A DNA stretch of 64,000 nt from Planctomycetaceae bacterium. GTDB lineage: Bacteria; Planctomycetota; Planctomycetia; Pirellulales; Lacipirellulaceae. The stretch is from NCBI GenBank assembly GCA_002702655.1, contig PABB01000031.1, positions 62,001-126,000 on the forward strand. The letters run 5' to 3'. Below are positions 1-10,003 of the stretch, piece by piece. Every line of letters begins with the position of its first letter. Positions within the stretch are counted from its first letter, which is position 1. Below the pieces are notes generated by a model. It searched no databases. It was not told where the DNA came from and worked only from the letters and a program-made list of their open reading frames with translations. Both the position numbers and the translations under genes were made by a program.

Positions 1-43
1 GTGCGGCGAATCGCCAGCGACTGCCGCGCGTTTTGACATATGA
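1..43 (+). CDS. possible 3' end of an upstream gene (partial)
   Basis: Two frames are open from base 1. One stops at 34-36 (TGA) and the other at 41-43 (TGA). The second stop overlaps the ATG of the next gene in an ATGA arrangement, which would fit translational coupling, since that gene has no clear Shine-Dalgarno sequence. At most 13 codons are visible, so no product can be named. Confidence 0.25.
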   Translation, partial: CGESPATAARFDI

Positions 44-1368
44 AGACGTTTGGATTGCGGGGCTGGTGTATCAAGCACGTGCCGGCCCACTGCGAGTATT
101 TCGCTGCCCAGGGCGACATGCCGGCCGCTGCGCTGCAGTTGATGGATCAATACGCGTACGACCACGGCGAGTCGTACGATTCCTATTTGGCCACGGAGGA
201 CGACCGCGCCTATTTCTGGTCGCCTCAGCGGCGGGGCGTGGTCGGTTTCGTACGGCGGGGGCGCACGCTCAATATCCTCGGCGGGTTGCTGGCGCCGCCG
301 CAGCACCAGGGCGAGTTGCTGGCAGTGCTGATGCAGTTTGCAGAGCTGAATCGCCTGACCATCAACTTCCTGATGGTCCCCCCGCCGCAGGCGAAGGTCT
401 TCCGGCGTCACGGATTCCACATCAGCAAGTGCGGCGAAGAATTGTTCGTCCGGCTGCAGCGCGAGACTTGGCAGGGCAAGCACTATCAATGGCTGCGTCG
501 GCAGGAGAACGCTGGCGTCCGCAAGGAACTGCGTGTCGAGGAGATCGACCCCGCCGCCGATCCGCACCGCTATCAGCGGGAGATCGTGCCGCAACTTAAC
601 GAAATCAACGAACAGCACCTTGCCGGCACGCTGCACGGTCGCGAACTGGTGTTTTACGAAGGCCGCTTCACGCCGCAGGAGCTGCGCCGGCGGCGGTTGT
701 TCGTCACCTGGCAGGGCGATCAGGCCGTGGCATTTGTCGTGTGCAACCCGGCCATGTCGGGTGACATGTGGGCGATCGAGATCTACCGTCGCCGTGCCGA
801 TGCGCCACAGGGCGTGATCCCGTTCAGCATGCTGCAGATCATGCGGCAAATGAAAGACGAAGGCGTGCTGTACGCCTCGCTGTCCAGCGTGCCCTTCTTG
901 CGGTGCGGGCCGCCGGTGAAGAACGACGACTTGCGATTCCAGGGCGGTTGTCAGATCTTTTGGCACGGCATGAACTGGCTGTTCGACGTGCGGGGCATCT
1001 ACCACTTCAAGAGCCGGTTCCGCCCCGCCTACCGCGAGATGTCGGTCGCCACGTACCCGCGCAGCTCGTTCCGTTCGTTGTTTGCCATGGTGCTGGTGTG
1101 GGAACTGCACCGCGTGTCGCCGCTGCGGCTCGCACGACACGTCGCGCAATACTGGCGGGCGCGTCACAGCCGGGCCCAACTTGCGCAGCCGGAGCCGCGT
1201 CCTGAACGAAAAGTGCGCGAGCTGAAGCGGGTGACGTTCCCAACCGACAGTCCGGCTGTCATTGGGCCTACCATGCCGAACGAGCAGGTTGCCGCCGCGC
1301 CGATGAGTCGGCGTCACCCGCCGATTGCACCGATGACCGCCGACGCCTACGAGATGTCCGAGGCGTAA
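40..1368 (+). CDS. DUF2156 / phosphatidylglycerol lysyltransferase-like acyltransferase domain protein
   Basis: This 442-residue protein resembles the C-terminal catalytic domain of phosphatidylglycerol lysyltransferases (DUF2156, a GNAT-like fold). The N-terminal part (LMDQYAYDHGESYDSYL, then an aromatic-rich stretch ending FWSPQRRGVVGFVRRG) and the later block VPFLRCGPPVK with a following DLRFQGGCQIF are typical of the family. No membrane segments are seen, so the flippase half of full-length MprF is absent and the protein is probably cytosolic or peripheral. The acceptor molecule cannot be read from sequence. The last 22 bases overlap tail-to-tail with the AMP-dependent ligase on the other strand. 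The residues after about 390 look low-complexity and unconserved. Confidence 0.75.
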   Translation: MKTFGLRGWCIKHVPAHCEYFAAQGDMPAAALQLMDQYAYDHGESYDSYLATEDDRAYFWSPQRRGVVGFVRRGRTLNILGGLLAPPQHQGELLAVLMQFAELNRLTINFLMVPPPQAKVFRRHGFHISKCGEELFVRLQRETWQGKHYQWLRRQENAGVRKELRVEEIDPAADPHRYQREIVPQLNEINEQHLAGTLHGRELVFYEGRFTPQELRRRRLFVTWQGDQAVAFVVCNPAMSGDMWAIEIYRRRADAPQGVIPFSMLQIMRQMKDEGVLYASLSSVPFLRCGPPVKNDDLRFQGGCQIFWHGMNWLFDVRGIYHFKSRFRPAYREMSVATYPRSSFRSLFAMVLVWELHRVSPLRLARHVAQYWRARHSRAQLAQPEPRPERKVRELKRVTFPTDSPAVIGPTMPNEQVAAAPMSRRHPPIAPMTADAYEMSEA

Positions 1369-3140
1369 CGCCGCCAATCAGGACGGTCGGAGCCGAACCG
1401 GGGCACCGCGACGATTTGCGGATTGTTGGTTGCGGGATCGGCCAGCGCGTCGAGCAAATCCGTCGCGTCCTGAATCGCTCGCTGACGGTCGATTTTTCCG
1501 GGGCCTCGCCGCGGCGGACTGCCGGCGACGCACGCGATCGCCGACACGGCGGCGTACTCCAGCGCAAAGTCGCGACCATTGTCGGCCAGCCGTTGGTGAT
1601 CCGCTTCCGCCGCTTCGCGGAGCGCTTGCTGCCGTGCGGCGTCCGCCGGATCGTGCTCGCCCACATACGCCACCGCCCCGATTCCGCTGCAACTGGGCGG
1701 CGAGACGAACAGCACCGCCTCGGCGGCGGCCTGCAACTGCGGATACGCCTCGCGCAACTCGGCTAGCGAGACTTTCACGCCTTGCCCCGTGTTGAGGAAA
1801 TCCTCGCCGGTGCGGCCGACCCAGACGAGGTCGTCGCCCTCGACGCGGACCACGTCGCCGGTCTCAAACCACTCGCCAAAGTCAGATTCGCCGACATAAC
1901 CGCGCGCCTTGCCGGGCGAACTGACAAACAACCGGCCCTGGCGCTGTTGCGGCTCGTCAAACTGTACCGCCACGGCCACGCCCGGCAGCGGCCGTCCCAG
2001 CGCGCCGCGGGGGGCCGTCTCCGAGCCCAGCAGCGTGTTGAGAGCCTGCTGCACTTCGGTCATGCCAAACGCGTTGGCCACGCGGACGCCCTCGGGCAGC
2101 ACGCTGGCCGCCGCGGGATCAGCCGCGCCGCTTGAGACGACGCACTCCAGTGAGCTGAGCCCGTCCTTCACCCGCTGAATAGTCCGCGCCAGCAGCGACA
2201 GATCGCGCAACAGTGCGGGCCCGCACGTGATGTGCTGCGGCCGACAACGCTGCAGCAGCTTGACGAACTTCTTGGGCGCCTCTTCCAGCCACTCCGGCTG
2301 CGCCAACAGCGTCGGTTGCCGGTTCCAGACGGCGTGCAGCACGTTGCGGAATCCCATGGAATGCGACAGCGCGGGGCAGATCGAGCGCCCGCCAGTGAGT
2401 TGCTCGTCCATCAATCCTGCCGCGCGCCAGGCTTCGGCCACCGACAGCAACGCCGCTTCGGTGTAGCGGACGAGTTTCGGCCGTCCGGTGCTGCCGGAGG
2501 TGCTCAGCACGAGCAGCTCGCGATCGGCGGGCGCTTCGCCCTCGGCCCCGGGCAACGGCGGCGGGGCGGCGTCCTTCTCCGCCGGAGCCACGTGCCAATT
2601 GAGTTGCTCGTCGAGCGAGAACGCGCTAGCGTTCACTTGCTCGGCGACGGCGCGAAATAGGGTGTCGGCCTGACCGACGGCCTCGTCATCGGAGCGCGCG
2701 ATTTCCGCCGTACACCGCAGCACGGCGCGGCAATTCGTGGCTGCGGCCATCTCCGGCAGAGTCGCGGCGTCGAAACTCATCGGCAGCACGACGCGCAGGC
2801 CCAGGCTCATCAACGCCACGGCCGCCACGGCCAGCGGCGCCTCGCTACTGTGCGGCAAACGCACCAGCAACACCGAATCGCCCGCCTGCAGCCCTTGCTC
2901 CGCCCGCCATGCATCGGCCCGCTGGGCGGCCCGTCGCACGTCGGCCAGGGTGATATCCAGCGGGCCCGTGTGATCGGCCCCCAGCAGCACGGGGCGCTCG
3001 TCGTCCTCCGGCTGTTCGGCGGATAGCATGGCCGCCAGCGTACCGAATCGCCACTGGTCGCTGGGCGGCAAACCGAGGGGCGAGCGGCAGATCCAGTCGA
3101 ACGGGTCGTCGGAATGCGGTGCTTCAGTGGGGGGCGTCAC
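1347..3140 (-). CDS. AMP-dependent synthetase/ligase (acyl-CoA synthetase-like)
   Basis: This 597-residue member of the ANL adenylating superfamily shows the phosphate-binding loop STSGSTGRPK at about residues 213-222, the A5 motif NAFGMTE at 356-362, ETGD at 426-429, the hinge region GRTGEDFLNTGQGVKVS from 442, and the C-terminal GPGKIDR with catalytic Lys549. It should activate a carboxylic acid as an acyl-adenylate, usually for thioester formation. The substrate is unknown because no acyl-carrier or pathway gene adjoins it. The start is GTG with only a weak Shine-Dalgarno. It diverges from tdh with a 201-base spacer and overlaps the preceding gene's 3' end by 22 bases. Confidence 0.88.
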   Translation of the reverse strand: MTPPTEAPHSDDPFDWICRSPLGLPPSDQWRFGTLAAMLSAEQPEDDERPVLLGADHTGPLDITLADVRRAAQRADAWRAEQGLQAGDSVLLVRLPHSSEAPLAVAAVALMSLGLRVVLPMSFDAATLPEMAAATNCRAVLRCTAEIARSDDEAVGQADTLFRAVAEQVNASAFSLDEQLNWHVAPAEKDAAPPPLPGAEGEAPADRELLVLSTSGSTGRPKLVRYTEAALLSVAEAWRAAGLMDEQLTGGRSICPALSHSMGFRNVLHAVWNRQPTLLAQPEWLEEAPKKFVKLLQRCRPQHITCGPALLRDLSLLARTIQRVKDGLSSLECVVSSGAADPAAASVLPEGVRVANAFGMTEVQQALNTLLGSETAPRGALGRPLPGVAVAVQFDEPQQRQGRLFVSSPGKARGYVGESDFGEWFETGDVVRVEGDDLVWVGRTGEDFLNTGQGVKVSLAELREAYPQLQAAAEAVLFVSPPSCSGIGAVAYVGEHDPADAARQQALREAAEADHQRLADNGRDFALEYAAVSAIACVAGSPPRRGPGKIDRQRAIQDATDLLDALADPATNNPQIVAVPRFGSDRPDWRRYASDIS

Positions 3141-3341
3141 GCTGGTCGCTCATGGCAGGATGTGTGAGTTCGGACGATGACGCATGCCGGCCGCGTTGCG
3201 TTCTTCGGTTTGTCCGTCGTGTTTTGACTGCCCCCATTGTAAACCGAGCGGACCATGCTGACACTTGGGGAAGAGCGGCTGGGCGGCCCGTGTCGCCGCG
3301 CAGTCGACCTTCCCGCTGAGCATCCGGAGCACGACAACGCC

Positions 3342-4370
3342 GTGAAAGCCCTCGTCAAACGCGAAGCCGCCCCTGGGTTGTGGTTGGAGGACGTTCCCGA
3401 ACCAACGATCGGCATCAACGACGTGCTGATTCGAGTCCGCAAGACCGGCATCTGCGGCACCGACGTGCATATCTACAACTGGGATCAGTGGGCCCAGCAG
3501 ACGATCCCCGTCCCGATGGTGGTGGGGCACGAGTTTGTTGGCGAGGTGGTCGGGGTCGGCTCGAACGTGGCCGATTTCCGGGCCGGCGACATTGTCAGCG
3601 GCGAGGGTCACGTGGTCTGCGGCCGCTGTCGCAACTGCATGGCGGGGCGTCGCCACCTGTGTCAAAAGACCAAGGGCGTGGGCGTGAACCGGCCCGGCGC
3701 GTTCGCCGAGTACGTGTCGCTGCCGATGACCAACGTCTGGCATCATGCGCCGGAAATCGATGACGAAATCGCCGCCATTTTCGATCCGCTGGGCAACGCG
3801 GTCCACACGGCGCTGTCATTTCCCGTGCTGGGCGAAGATGTGCTGATCACCGGCGCCGGGCCGATCGGCATCATGGCCGCCGCCGTGGTGCGACACGCGG
3901 GGGCGCGCTACGTGGTCATCACCGATGTGAACCCGCACCGGCTTGAGCTAGCGCAGAAAATGGGCGTCACCCGCGCGATCGATCCGCGCGACACGTCGCT
4001 CGTCGACGTGCAAGCTGAGTTGGCAATGACCGAAGGGTTCGACGTTGGTCTAGAAATGTCCGGCAACGCCAGCGCGTTTCGCGACATGTTGGCCGCGATG
4101 TGCCACGGCGGCAAGATCGCCATGCTGGGGTTCCCCAGCGGCGAGGTGGCGATCGACTGGAACGCCGTGGTCTTCAACATGATCACGATCAAGGGCATCT
4201 ACGGCCGCGAGATGTACGAAACGTGGTACAAGATGACCGTGATGATCCAAAGCGGGCTGGACATTCGCCCCGTAATCACGCACCGCCTGCCCTTCGATCA
4301 GTACGAAGAGGGTTTCGCCGCCATGCGCAGCGGGCAGTCGGGCAAGGTGGTGCTCGACTGGCAGTCGTAA
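3342..4370 (+). CDS. tdh: L-threonine 3-dehydrogenase
   Basis: This zinc medium-chain dehydrogenase oxidises L-threonine to 2-amino-3-ketobutyrate with NAD+. I chose the GTG at 3342, preceded by GGAG, because it gives 342 residues starting MKALVKRE, nearly the length and N-terminus of E. coli Tdh (341). The frame is open back to 3255. Catalytic zinc ligands Cys38 (GICGTDVH) and His63-Glu64 (GHE) are present. So are the structural zinc cysteines 93, 96, 99 and 107, and the Rossmann motif [10 protein letters not shown]. Kbl follows 73 bases downstream, reproducing the classical tdh-kbl threonine-to-glycine operon. Reading is near certain. Confidence 0.97.
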   Translation: MKALVKREAAPGLWLEDVPEPTIGINDVLIRVRKTGICGTDVHIYNWDQWAQQTIPVPMVVGHEFVGEVVGVGSNVADFRAGDIVSGEGHVVCGRCRNCMAGRRHLCQKTKGVGVNRPGAFAEYVSLPMTNVWHHAPEIDDEIAAIFDPLGNAVHTALSFPVLGEDVLITGAGPIGIMAAAVVRHAGARYVVITDVNPHRLELAQKMGVTRAIDPRDTSLVDVQAELAMTEGFDVGLEMSGNASAFRDMLAAMCHGGKIAMLGFPSGEVAIDWNAVVFNMITIKGIYGREMYETWYKMTVMIQSGLDIRPVITHRLPFDQYEEGFAAMRSGQSGKVVLDWQS

Positions 4371-4443
4371 GACTCCCAACGCGCGGTCCCCGCCGGTTGT
4401 TGAAACGCCATTCAATTCAAGAAAATCGAGGGAAGCACTTCCC

Positions 4444-5622
4444 ATGACGCAAGCACCCGTCACCGCAGCCGCCCGCACGCTGGCCGAGATTCGCGAAGCG
4501 GGTCTCTGGAAGTCGGAGCGCGAGATCGAGTCGCCGCAACAGGCCAAGATTGGCGTTGCCGGCGGCCGCGAAGTGCTCAACATGTGTGCGAACAACTATC
4601 TGGGACTCGCGAATCATCCGGAGATTGTCGCGGCCGCTCACGAAGCGCTCGACCGGTGGGGCTACGGGCTCGCGTCGGTGCGGTTCATCTGCGGCACGCA
4701 GAGCTGCCACAAAGAACTTGAGCGGGCGCTGGCCGACTTCCTGGGCACGGAAGACGCGATTCTGTACAGCTCGTGCTTCGATGCCAACGGCGGGTTGTTC
4801 GAAACGCTGCTGGGGCCCGAGGATGCGGTGATCAGCGACGCGCTGAATCACGCGTCGATCATCGACGGGGTGCGGCTGTGCAAGGCGCAGCGATTCCGTT
4901 ACCGAAATTGCGACATGGACGACCTGCGCACGCAATTGGAGGCGGCCGCGGCGGCCGGCGCTCGGCAGAAACTGATCACGACCGACGGCGTGTTCTCGAT
5001 GGACGGCCACGTGGCGCCGCTCGACGAGATCTGCGAACTGGCCGATGAGTTTGGGGCCCTGGTCCACTTTGACGACTGCCACGCCACGGGGTTCTGGGGC
5101 CCCGCCGGTCGCGGCACGCACGAGCATTGCGGCGTGGTGGATCGGATCGACCTGACCACCGGCACGCTGGGCAAGGCGCTGGGGGGCGCCAGCGGCGGCT
5201 ACGTCGCCGGGCGGCAAGAGTTGATTGAGCTGCTCCGGCAGCGGTCGCGGCCCTACCTGTTCTCCAACAGCGTCGCGCCGCCGATCGTGGGGGCGAGTCT
5301 AAAGGCCTTGGAGCTGATTCAACAGGGCGACGGGCTCCGTGACAAGCTCCGCGACAACACGGCGTTCTTCCGTAGCGAGATGACCCGCCGCGGCTTCGAC
5401 ATCGTACCGGGCGAGCACCCGATCACGCCGATCATGCTGGGCGACGCCGTGCTCGCCAGCCGCATGGCGGACCGGTTGCTAGAGTTGGGCGTGTACGTGA
5501 TTGCGTTCAGCTACCCGGTCGTCCCCAAAGGACAAGCGCGGATTCGCGTGCAGCTCTCGGCAGCGCACGACCGCCAGGATTTGGAGTTCGCCGTCGAGCA
5601 ATTCGACAAAGCGCGTCAGTAG
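4444..5622 (+). CDS. kbl: glycine C-acetyltransferase (2-amino-3-ketobutyrate CoA ligase)
   Basis: This PLP-dependent alpha-oxoamine synthase cleaves 2-amino-3-ketobutyrate with CoA to glycine and acetyl-CoA, completing the pathway begun by Tdh. At 392 residues it is close to E. coli Kbl (398). The PLP lysine falls at Lys244 in [12 protein letters not shown], the same number as in E. coli. [13 protein letters not shown] and the [12 protein letters not shown] block (PLP-ring aspartate) are also clear. A purine-rich GAGGGAAG lies before the ATG. The gene sits 73 bases after tdh on the same strand, so the two are probably co-transcribed. Confidence 0.97.
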   Translation: MTQAPVTAAARTLAEIREAGLWKSEREIESPQQAKIGVAGGREVLNMCANNYLGLANHPEIVAAAHEALDRWGYGLASVRFICGTQSCHKELERALADFLGTEDAILYSSCFDANGGLFETLLGPEDAVISDALNHASIIDGVRLCKAQRFRYRNCDMDDLRTQLEAAAAAGARQKLITTDGVFSMDGHVAPLDEICELADEFGALVHFDDCHATGFWGPAGRGTHEHCGVVDRIDLTTGTLGKALGGASGGYVAGRQELIELLRQRSRPYLFSNSVAPPIVGASLKALELIQQGDGLRDKLRDNTAFFRSEMTRRGFDIVPGEHPITPIMLGDAVLASRMADRLLELGVYVIAFSYPVVPKGQARIRVQLSAAHDRQDLEFAVEQFDKARQ

Positions 5623-5644
5623 AGTTCATGCCGCACGCCGCATA

Positions 5645-5697
5645 GCACGGCATGCTGGACCCCCGGCAGGAGGCCGAGGGCCCAGCGTCCACCGTGC
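5645..5697. terminator. imperfect stem-loop between convergent kbl and PEP-CTERM gene
   Basis: GCACGG (5645-5650) plus TGGAC (5656-5660) can pair with GTCCA-CCGTGC (5687-5697), leaving a 5-base bulge. An inner CCC-CGGC (5661-5667) pairs with GCCG-GGG (5673-5680) across one bulged A. It lies in the 98-base gap between two converging stop codons, so a bidirectional terminator is likely, but neither strand has a run of T residues. Confidence 0.4.
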
Positions 5698-5720
5698 CGG
5701 CACAGCGGTATGAAGTGCCG

Positions 5721-6980
5721 TTACAGTTTGCGGCGCCGAGCGACCGCCGCCGCGCTGCATGCCAGCGTCAGCAGGAGGCAACTGGCCGGTTCCGGCACCA
5801 ACAGGGCGCCCACCGCTTCGATCGCGTTGATGTCGATCACTGCGTAACCGTTCACCGGGCCGCCGGGCGCCACGGCCAGGCTGCTCAGTGCGTAGGCGTG
5901 ATCCCACAGGTGGCCGCCGTGCGACAGATATGTCGTGCCCGCCGCGCCGAACGTGGCGTCCAACACGAACAGCTCAGAACCGGTCGCGTAGTATCCGTCC
6001 GGATCGGTCGGGTCCATGATCTGACGAATGCTGAAGATGATGCGATCGCCGGGCCCGCCGGCCGGGTCGCGGTCGAACGTATCCATCTTGCCGAACACGT
6101 CGTTGACCATGAGCGCATCGACGTTGATCGCTGCGTCGCCGTCAATGAAGTCGGGGTAGGGCAGTACGACGCCCGGCGGCAGCGGCCCCAGCAGCGACGT
6201 CACCGCCGCGACAATTGCGGTGTGCGAAATGTAGGGCGTGCCAGCCAGATTCCACACGCTGGTGGCCGGCGGCCCGCCGACCGTGGCGCTGAACGCATCA
6301 ACCTGTAGCGAGTACTTGTCCGCATCGGCCGCGAAGGCGGGCTCGGGGCCCCAGACTTCCACGCCGTCCACGTCGCGCGGCAGCGGCATGCCGTTGATGG
6401 TCGGCTGCGTGGCCCACGTGCCGTGCGTTGATGCCGGATGGTACGTGCCGGCCAACTCGAAAGATAACTCGCCGGCGCCCCCAATCACCGTGCCGCCCGA
6501 CAGCGGGATCGGCCCAGCGGGCGGGATGGGCACGGGAAAGAACGCGGCCCCGGCCGGCAGCGGCGGCGGCCCGGGATAGCCGCTGATCATATCGTCGTGC
6601 GAAAAGATCAGGTGCGAGCGATCCTGCAGCAGTGGCACAAACAGGGCGTCCAGGTGGTTGGCGATGGCGTCGACTTCGTCGTCGGGCAGATAGGCTGCCC
6701 GCGTGCCGGAATAATCCAACCCGTCCGCCGTGCCGCCGATGCCGTCCCACGCGATGACCTGCTCGGGATCGGCCACGCCGCCGGCCCCGGCGGTCGATTC
6801 ATCAATGTCGTGCGAGTACTCCTTGCCGAAGACCCCGGCGGGCGTCATCAGCCCGGGGCCGACGGCTGGAATGGCGCCTGGCGGCAACACGACCGGCGTG
6901 TAACCGATGGTGGCGGCGGCTCGATCGGCCAGCACAAGCAGGCTGGCCGCAGCGATCGCGGCAACTAGGAACCGTCTCAT
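5721..6980 (-). CDS. PEP-CTERM sorting domain protein, unknown function
   Basis: This 419-residue exported protein has a signal peptide over about residues 1-23 (MRRFLVAAIAAASLLVLADR, then AAA). At the C-terminus it has VPEPASCLLLTLACSAAAVA followed by RRRK, the PEP-CTERM tripartite signal that an exosortase would process. The body has no motif I can name. It is rich in Pro, Gly and Asp, with phrases such as FGKEYSHDID, IFSHDDMISG and VIDINAIEAVGA. GGAG lies 8 bases before the ATG. It is the first of three consecutive same-strand PEP-CTERM genes. No exosortase gene occurs in this window. Confidence 0.85.
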   Translation of the reverse strand: MRRFLVAAIAAASLLVLADRAAATIGYTPVVLPPGAIPAVGPGLMTPAGVFGKEYSHDIDESTAGAGGVADPEQVIAWDGIGGTADGLDYSGTRAAYLPDDEVDAIANHLDALFVPLLQDRSHLIFSHDDMISGYPGPPPLPAGAAFFPVPIPPAGPIPLSGGTVIGGAGELSFELAGTYHPASTHGTWATQPTINGMPLPRDVDGVEVWGPEPAFAADADKYSLQVDAFSATVGGPPATSVWNLAGTPYISHTAIVAAVTSLLGPLPPGVVLPYPDFIDGDAAINVDALMVNDVFGKMDTFDRDPAGGPGDRIIFSIRQIMDPTDPDGYYATGSELFVLDATFGAAGTTYLSHGGHLWDHAYALSSLAVAPGGPVNGYAVIDINAIEAVGALLVPEPASCLLLTLACSAAAVARRRKL

Positions 6981-7481
6981 GAGTCACGCTCCAGAAGAGA
7001 TCGGCCGGAAGACCTCCCCGTCGCCAACGCGCCCCGGCCACGCGCGCAGCGGCAGCCTACTCGCGCCCCGTCTCCAAAATCCGAGAAGTCCGACTGGCTG
7101 AGACGCTTGCATCGACCAGAGCGCAGCGACGAATGTCGCTGGGCCGCGCGGCCGATTCCGTGATGGGGCGTGCGAATAATTCGCCCGCCCGGCAAGATCC
7201 CCTCTTTCCCCTAAGAAGCGTCCGCCCGCACTGCGGTGAATCGCAGGTCGAACTCGGCGCAACATAGCCGATCAGTTGCCGAAGCGCCAAAAAAAAAGGC
7301 AGAACTCAGGGAGTTCTGCCCGGTCAATCGATAGGAATAGGCGCCCGCCCCCGTCTGGCGAGGGGAGCCATGCACGGCTGAAGTGCGCGAGAATTGCGGA
7401 CCTTGACGAAGGACGCGTTGCACCATCGGTTCCGGCGCCGTCCGTCGATTCATCCCCGTCCCGGTGACGAGCGTCCTTTGA
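6981..7481. other. 500-base intergenic region between two PEP-CTERM genes
   Basis: No convincing gene is seen. It holds the minus-strand terminator at 7289-7320 and, nearer the 5721-6980 gene, a small interrupted inverted repeat GCGAA-TAA-TTCGC around 7169-7181. The latter could belong to the upstream region of that gene. Confidence 0.6.
7289..7320 (-). terminator. Rho-independent terminator of the 7482-8426 gene
   Basis: A perfect 9-base stem, GGCAGAACT (7298-7306) with AGTTCTGCC (7312-7320), closes a 5-base loop. On the minus strand it is followed directly by nine T residues (A9 at 7289-7297 on the plus strand). It lies about 160 bases downstream of the stop of the minus-strand PEP-CTERM gene. 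Confidence 0.85.
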
Positions 7482-8426
7482 CTATCCCGCGCGCCGCCGC
7501 CGCGCGACCCAACCGAACCCGCACGCGGCGAAGGTTAGCAGGCCGGTCGTGCTCGGTTCGGGCAAACTGAGTCGGGCATCGAGATGTCCATTGATTTCGC
7601 CGGCGGAGAGCGCTCCGTCATAGATCGCGACATAGTCAATCGCCCCCTGGAACCACTCCTGCGATGCCTCGGCGACGCCGTCCCCGCCGCGGTCGAGCGC
7701 GAAGTTGCCGATGCCGAAGATGCCCGTGGCGCCCGCCAGCGCACTGGGGTCGGCCGTGTTCCAGGTACGTCCGCTGCTGACCAGCGTTGCGGTCGTCTCG
7801 CCGGCGGTGACGTCGGCGACGTAGATGTCGGCCTCCGCCATGCCAGTGTTGCTGGTCAAATCGATCGTAGCCGCGATGAAGAACCAGTGCTCGTCGTCCG
7901 TGTATCCGGCCTGAATCTCGGCATCGCCAAAGTTGTTTCCAATGATTGACCCCAGTCCGCTGGTCGTGCCGACTGGCACATTGTCTTCATCCTGGACCAG
8001 GTAATAGCCGCGGTCGCTGCCGGGGCGAGTTTGGAAGATGTAATTCACGGCCGAGCCCGAGGTCTTCTGATCGGCCTTCACCAGGGCTTCGATCGTGAAC
8101 TGACTGGGGCTGGTGAACCCGCTGCCGGCCAGACCAGCGCCAGCGGTGGAGGATTGCGAGGCGTCGACATAGAACGGACGATACGCGCGGCCGATGCCGT
8201 TGTAACCGGGTTCGAAGACCACGTCGCTCGCGGCGCCCATCGTGCCGCCCACGTCACCCTCGCCCGGAGCAAAGTTGAGATCCAGGCCGCCGGTTCCGGT
8301 GTCTCCCAGGAAGTTGTTGCTATTGAAGTCCCACAGATGCAAGGGCTGAGCGATGGCGGGCGTGGCTGTTGCCAAGAGCAGAGCAGCGACAAACAGGAGC
8401 AGCTTCGAGACAATTCGCTTCGACAT
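7482..8426 (-). CDS. LamG-like PEP-CTERM sorting domain protein
   Basis: The start chosen is the ATG at 8426, preceded by GGGAGGGGAG; the frame is open further upstream to 8546 but without a better site. The 314-residue product begins MSKRIVSKLLLFVAALLLAT, a signal peptide, and the mature protein starts near QPLHLWDFNSNN. The body (FTIEALVKAD, WFFIAATIDLTSNTG, DYVAIYDGALSAGEINGHLD) matches the concanavalin-like LamG fold, which commonly binds glycans or other surface ligands. The C-terminus is LPEPSTTGLLTFAACGFGWV followed by ARRRRAG, a PEP-CTERM anchor. It has its own terminator downstream. Confidence 0.88.
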   Translation of the reverse strand: MSKRIVSKLLLFVAALLLATATPAIAQPLHLWDFNSNNFLGDTGTGGLDLNFAPGEGDVGGTMGAASDVVFEPGYNGIGRAYRPFYVDASQSSTAGAGLAGSGFTSPSQFTIEALVKADQKTSGSAVNYIFQTRPGSDRGYYLVQDEDNVPVGTTSGLGSIIGNNFGDAEIQAGYTDDEHWFFIAATIDLTSNTGMAEADIYVADVTAGETTATLVSSGRTWNTADPSALAGATGIFGIGNFALDRGGDGVAEASQEWFQGAIDYVAIYDGALSAGEINGHLDARLSLPEPSTTGLLTFAACGFGWVARRRRAG

Positions 8427-8742
8427 GAGATCTCCCCTCCCAGGTAGACGAAACAGCGACGGTCCGCAGCGGGCCGCCGCGATGAGCGGACGCGGCATCG
8501 TCAAGTGATGTGACGCCGTAGAAGAGCGAGCCGACGGCGGCGGCAACAGGCAACTGACGGGGAGTATAGGCCGGTGCGCCGTAGGCCGTCAAACTCCCGC
8601 CGGGCGAGGCGGCGGCTGGCGCGCACTGACATGGCTGAATTGACGCCTGCCGTCGCGCAGACCCACCCCAGTATGCGTTTTACCGGGCAGCGGTTTCGCT
8701 CCAGCGGCCTAATCGCGGCCCTGAGCGGCTTCCGAAGAAAGC

Positions 8743-8784
8743 AAAAAAACGACGGGGCCCCGGTGAGTCCCGGGAACCCGTCGT
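8743..8784 (-). terminator. Rho-independent terminator of the 8826-9746 gene
   Basis: The outer stem ACGACGGG (8749-8756) pairs with CCCGTCGT (8777-8784), and the inner stem CCCGG (8759-8763) pairs with CCGGG (8770-8774). On the minus strand the hairpin runs into T7 (A residues at 8743-8749). It sits 42 bases past the stop of the minus-strand gene. Confidence 0.85.
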
Positions 8785-8825
8785 CGTCGAAACTTCAAAT
8801 CTGAGGGCGATCGCCCCGGATCGGC

Positions 8826-9746
8826 TTAGCCGCGAGCCCGACGCAGCGCCGCCACGCCAGCCAGCCCCAGCACGCTCAGCACGACCGTGGCCGGTTCAGG
8901 AACCTCCGTCACGGTCAGGTTGTCGTAGATCACGAAGTGCGGACCCACCGAATCAAACGGATCGGTGTAGCCCAGGCCGACCAAACCTTCGTTCTCCTCG
9001 ACCGGCGTGCGAATGATCGGCGTGCCGTCCAACGAGTAGGTGACGTTGTAGGGCGTCACGTCGATGGTGAGCGTCGTCCACAGGTTGCCCGGCGAACCAG
9101 GGAAGTCGGCCGGCGCCGGGAACAACGCCTGGTAGACGTCGCCGGTAGCGTTGGTGGTGTTCGTCGAGTTCAAGTAGCTCGGATCGCCCGAGTTCACGGC
9201 GGGCGTGCCAGGCGTGGCGTGACGATAGTCGGACGAGCTGCCGCCCTCGCCGGTGATGGAGATGAAGTGACCGTTGGCGACAATCGGAGTGAAGATCGAC
9301 AGGAAGTCGGCCGTGCTGCCGGCGACGCCGATGTGGGCAAACTCGGTCGAGCCGCTCTGGCCGGCTTCGACGCCCATGTACATGTCGACCGACAGCGTGT
9401 AGACCGGCGCGGTGATGTTCAGATTGTTGAAGACCGTCACGTGATCTTCTTGCAGCGCGCCGTCGCCGCCGTTGTCAGACGACGTGTTGTTGACGGTCAG
9501 ATACAGACCGCTGGTGCCGCCGGACGAGTTGGGGGCCGCGGCGATGCCCAGTGCGCTGTAGTCAAAGTTGAACGTGACCGTGCTGTCGGCCTCGCCGTCG
9601 CCCGAAGCGGCGTTGGAGTCGTCGACGATGGTGTAGCTGGCGGACGAATCGCTTTCGAAATCGTCGCTGATGAGAACTTGGGCCTGTGCGCTGGCGGCGA
9701 ACAGAGCCCCGGCCGCCAAAGCGGCCAACGAGCGGTGCAACTTCAT
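8826..9746 (-). CDS. PEP-CTERM sorting domain protein, concanavalin-like body
   Basis: I use the ATG at 9746, which has GAAGG 8-10 bases upstream, rather than the in-frame TTG at 9761. The 306-residue protein starts MKLHRSLAALAAGALFAASA, a clean signal peptide ending AQAQ. The body is Ser/Thr/Asn/Gly rich with ISDDFESDSS near the N-terminus and a jelly-roll-like pattern (WTTLTIDVTPYNVTYSLDG, HFVIYDNLTVTEV) typical of concanavalin-like surface proteins. It ends VPEPATVVLSVLGLAGVAAL followed by RRARG. Its function is unknown; the anchor implies cell-surface or extracellular placement. Confidence 0.87.
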   Translation of the reverse strand: MKLHRSLAALAAGALFAASAQAQVLISDDFESDSSASYTIVDDSNAASGDGEADSTVTFNFDYSALGIAAAPNSSGGTSGLYLTVNNTSSDNGGDGALQEDHVTVFNNLNITAPVYTLSVDMYMGVEAGQSGSTEFAHIGVAGSTADFLSIFTPIVANGHFISITGEGGSSSDYRHATPGTPAVNSGDPSYLNSTNTTNATGDVYQALFPAPADFPGSPGNLWTTLTIDVTPYNVTYSLDGTPIIRTPVEENEGLVGLGYTDPFDSVGPHFVIYDNLTVTEVPEPATVVLSVLGLAGVAALRRARG

Positions 9747-10003
9747 GAGAACTACCTTCAATCAGGGTGGAACGGTCGGCACGGGGCGTGCCAAGTCAAT
9801 GGCGAGAGGCGCGTCACGGTGGGAACCGACCCGAGCGGTGCAAAGCGGGGCATTGGGCGGGGTCGACGCGATATGCCTATACATTCGACCGTACTTAGGA
9901 CTGCGGATTATGCAAGCCGTTTTGGCAATCCTACGCAAAGCGCAGAATGACGTGCGTCGGGGCGAGAAGCACTCCGAGGCCCGGAATCCTCGCTATTTCG
10001 CGG

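Noticed and set aside
3807..3820. GGCGCTGTCA inside tdh, matching the lacI-promoter repeat
   Set aside because: It encodes conserved residues TALS of threonine dehydrogenase, lacks dyad partners and is most likely chance; it limits the weight of the motif.
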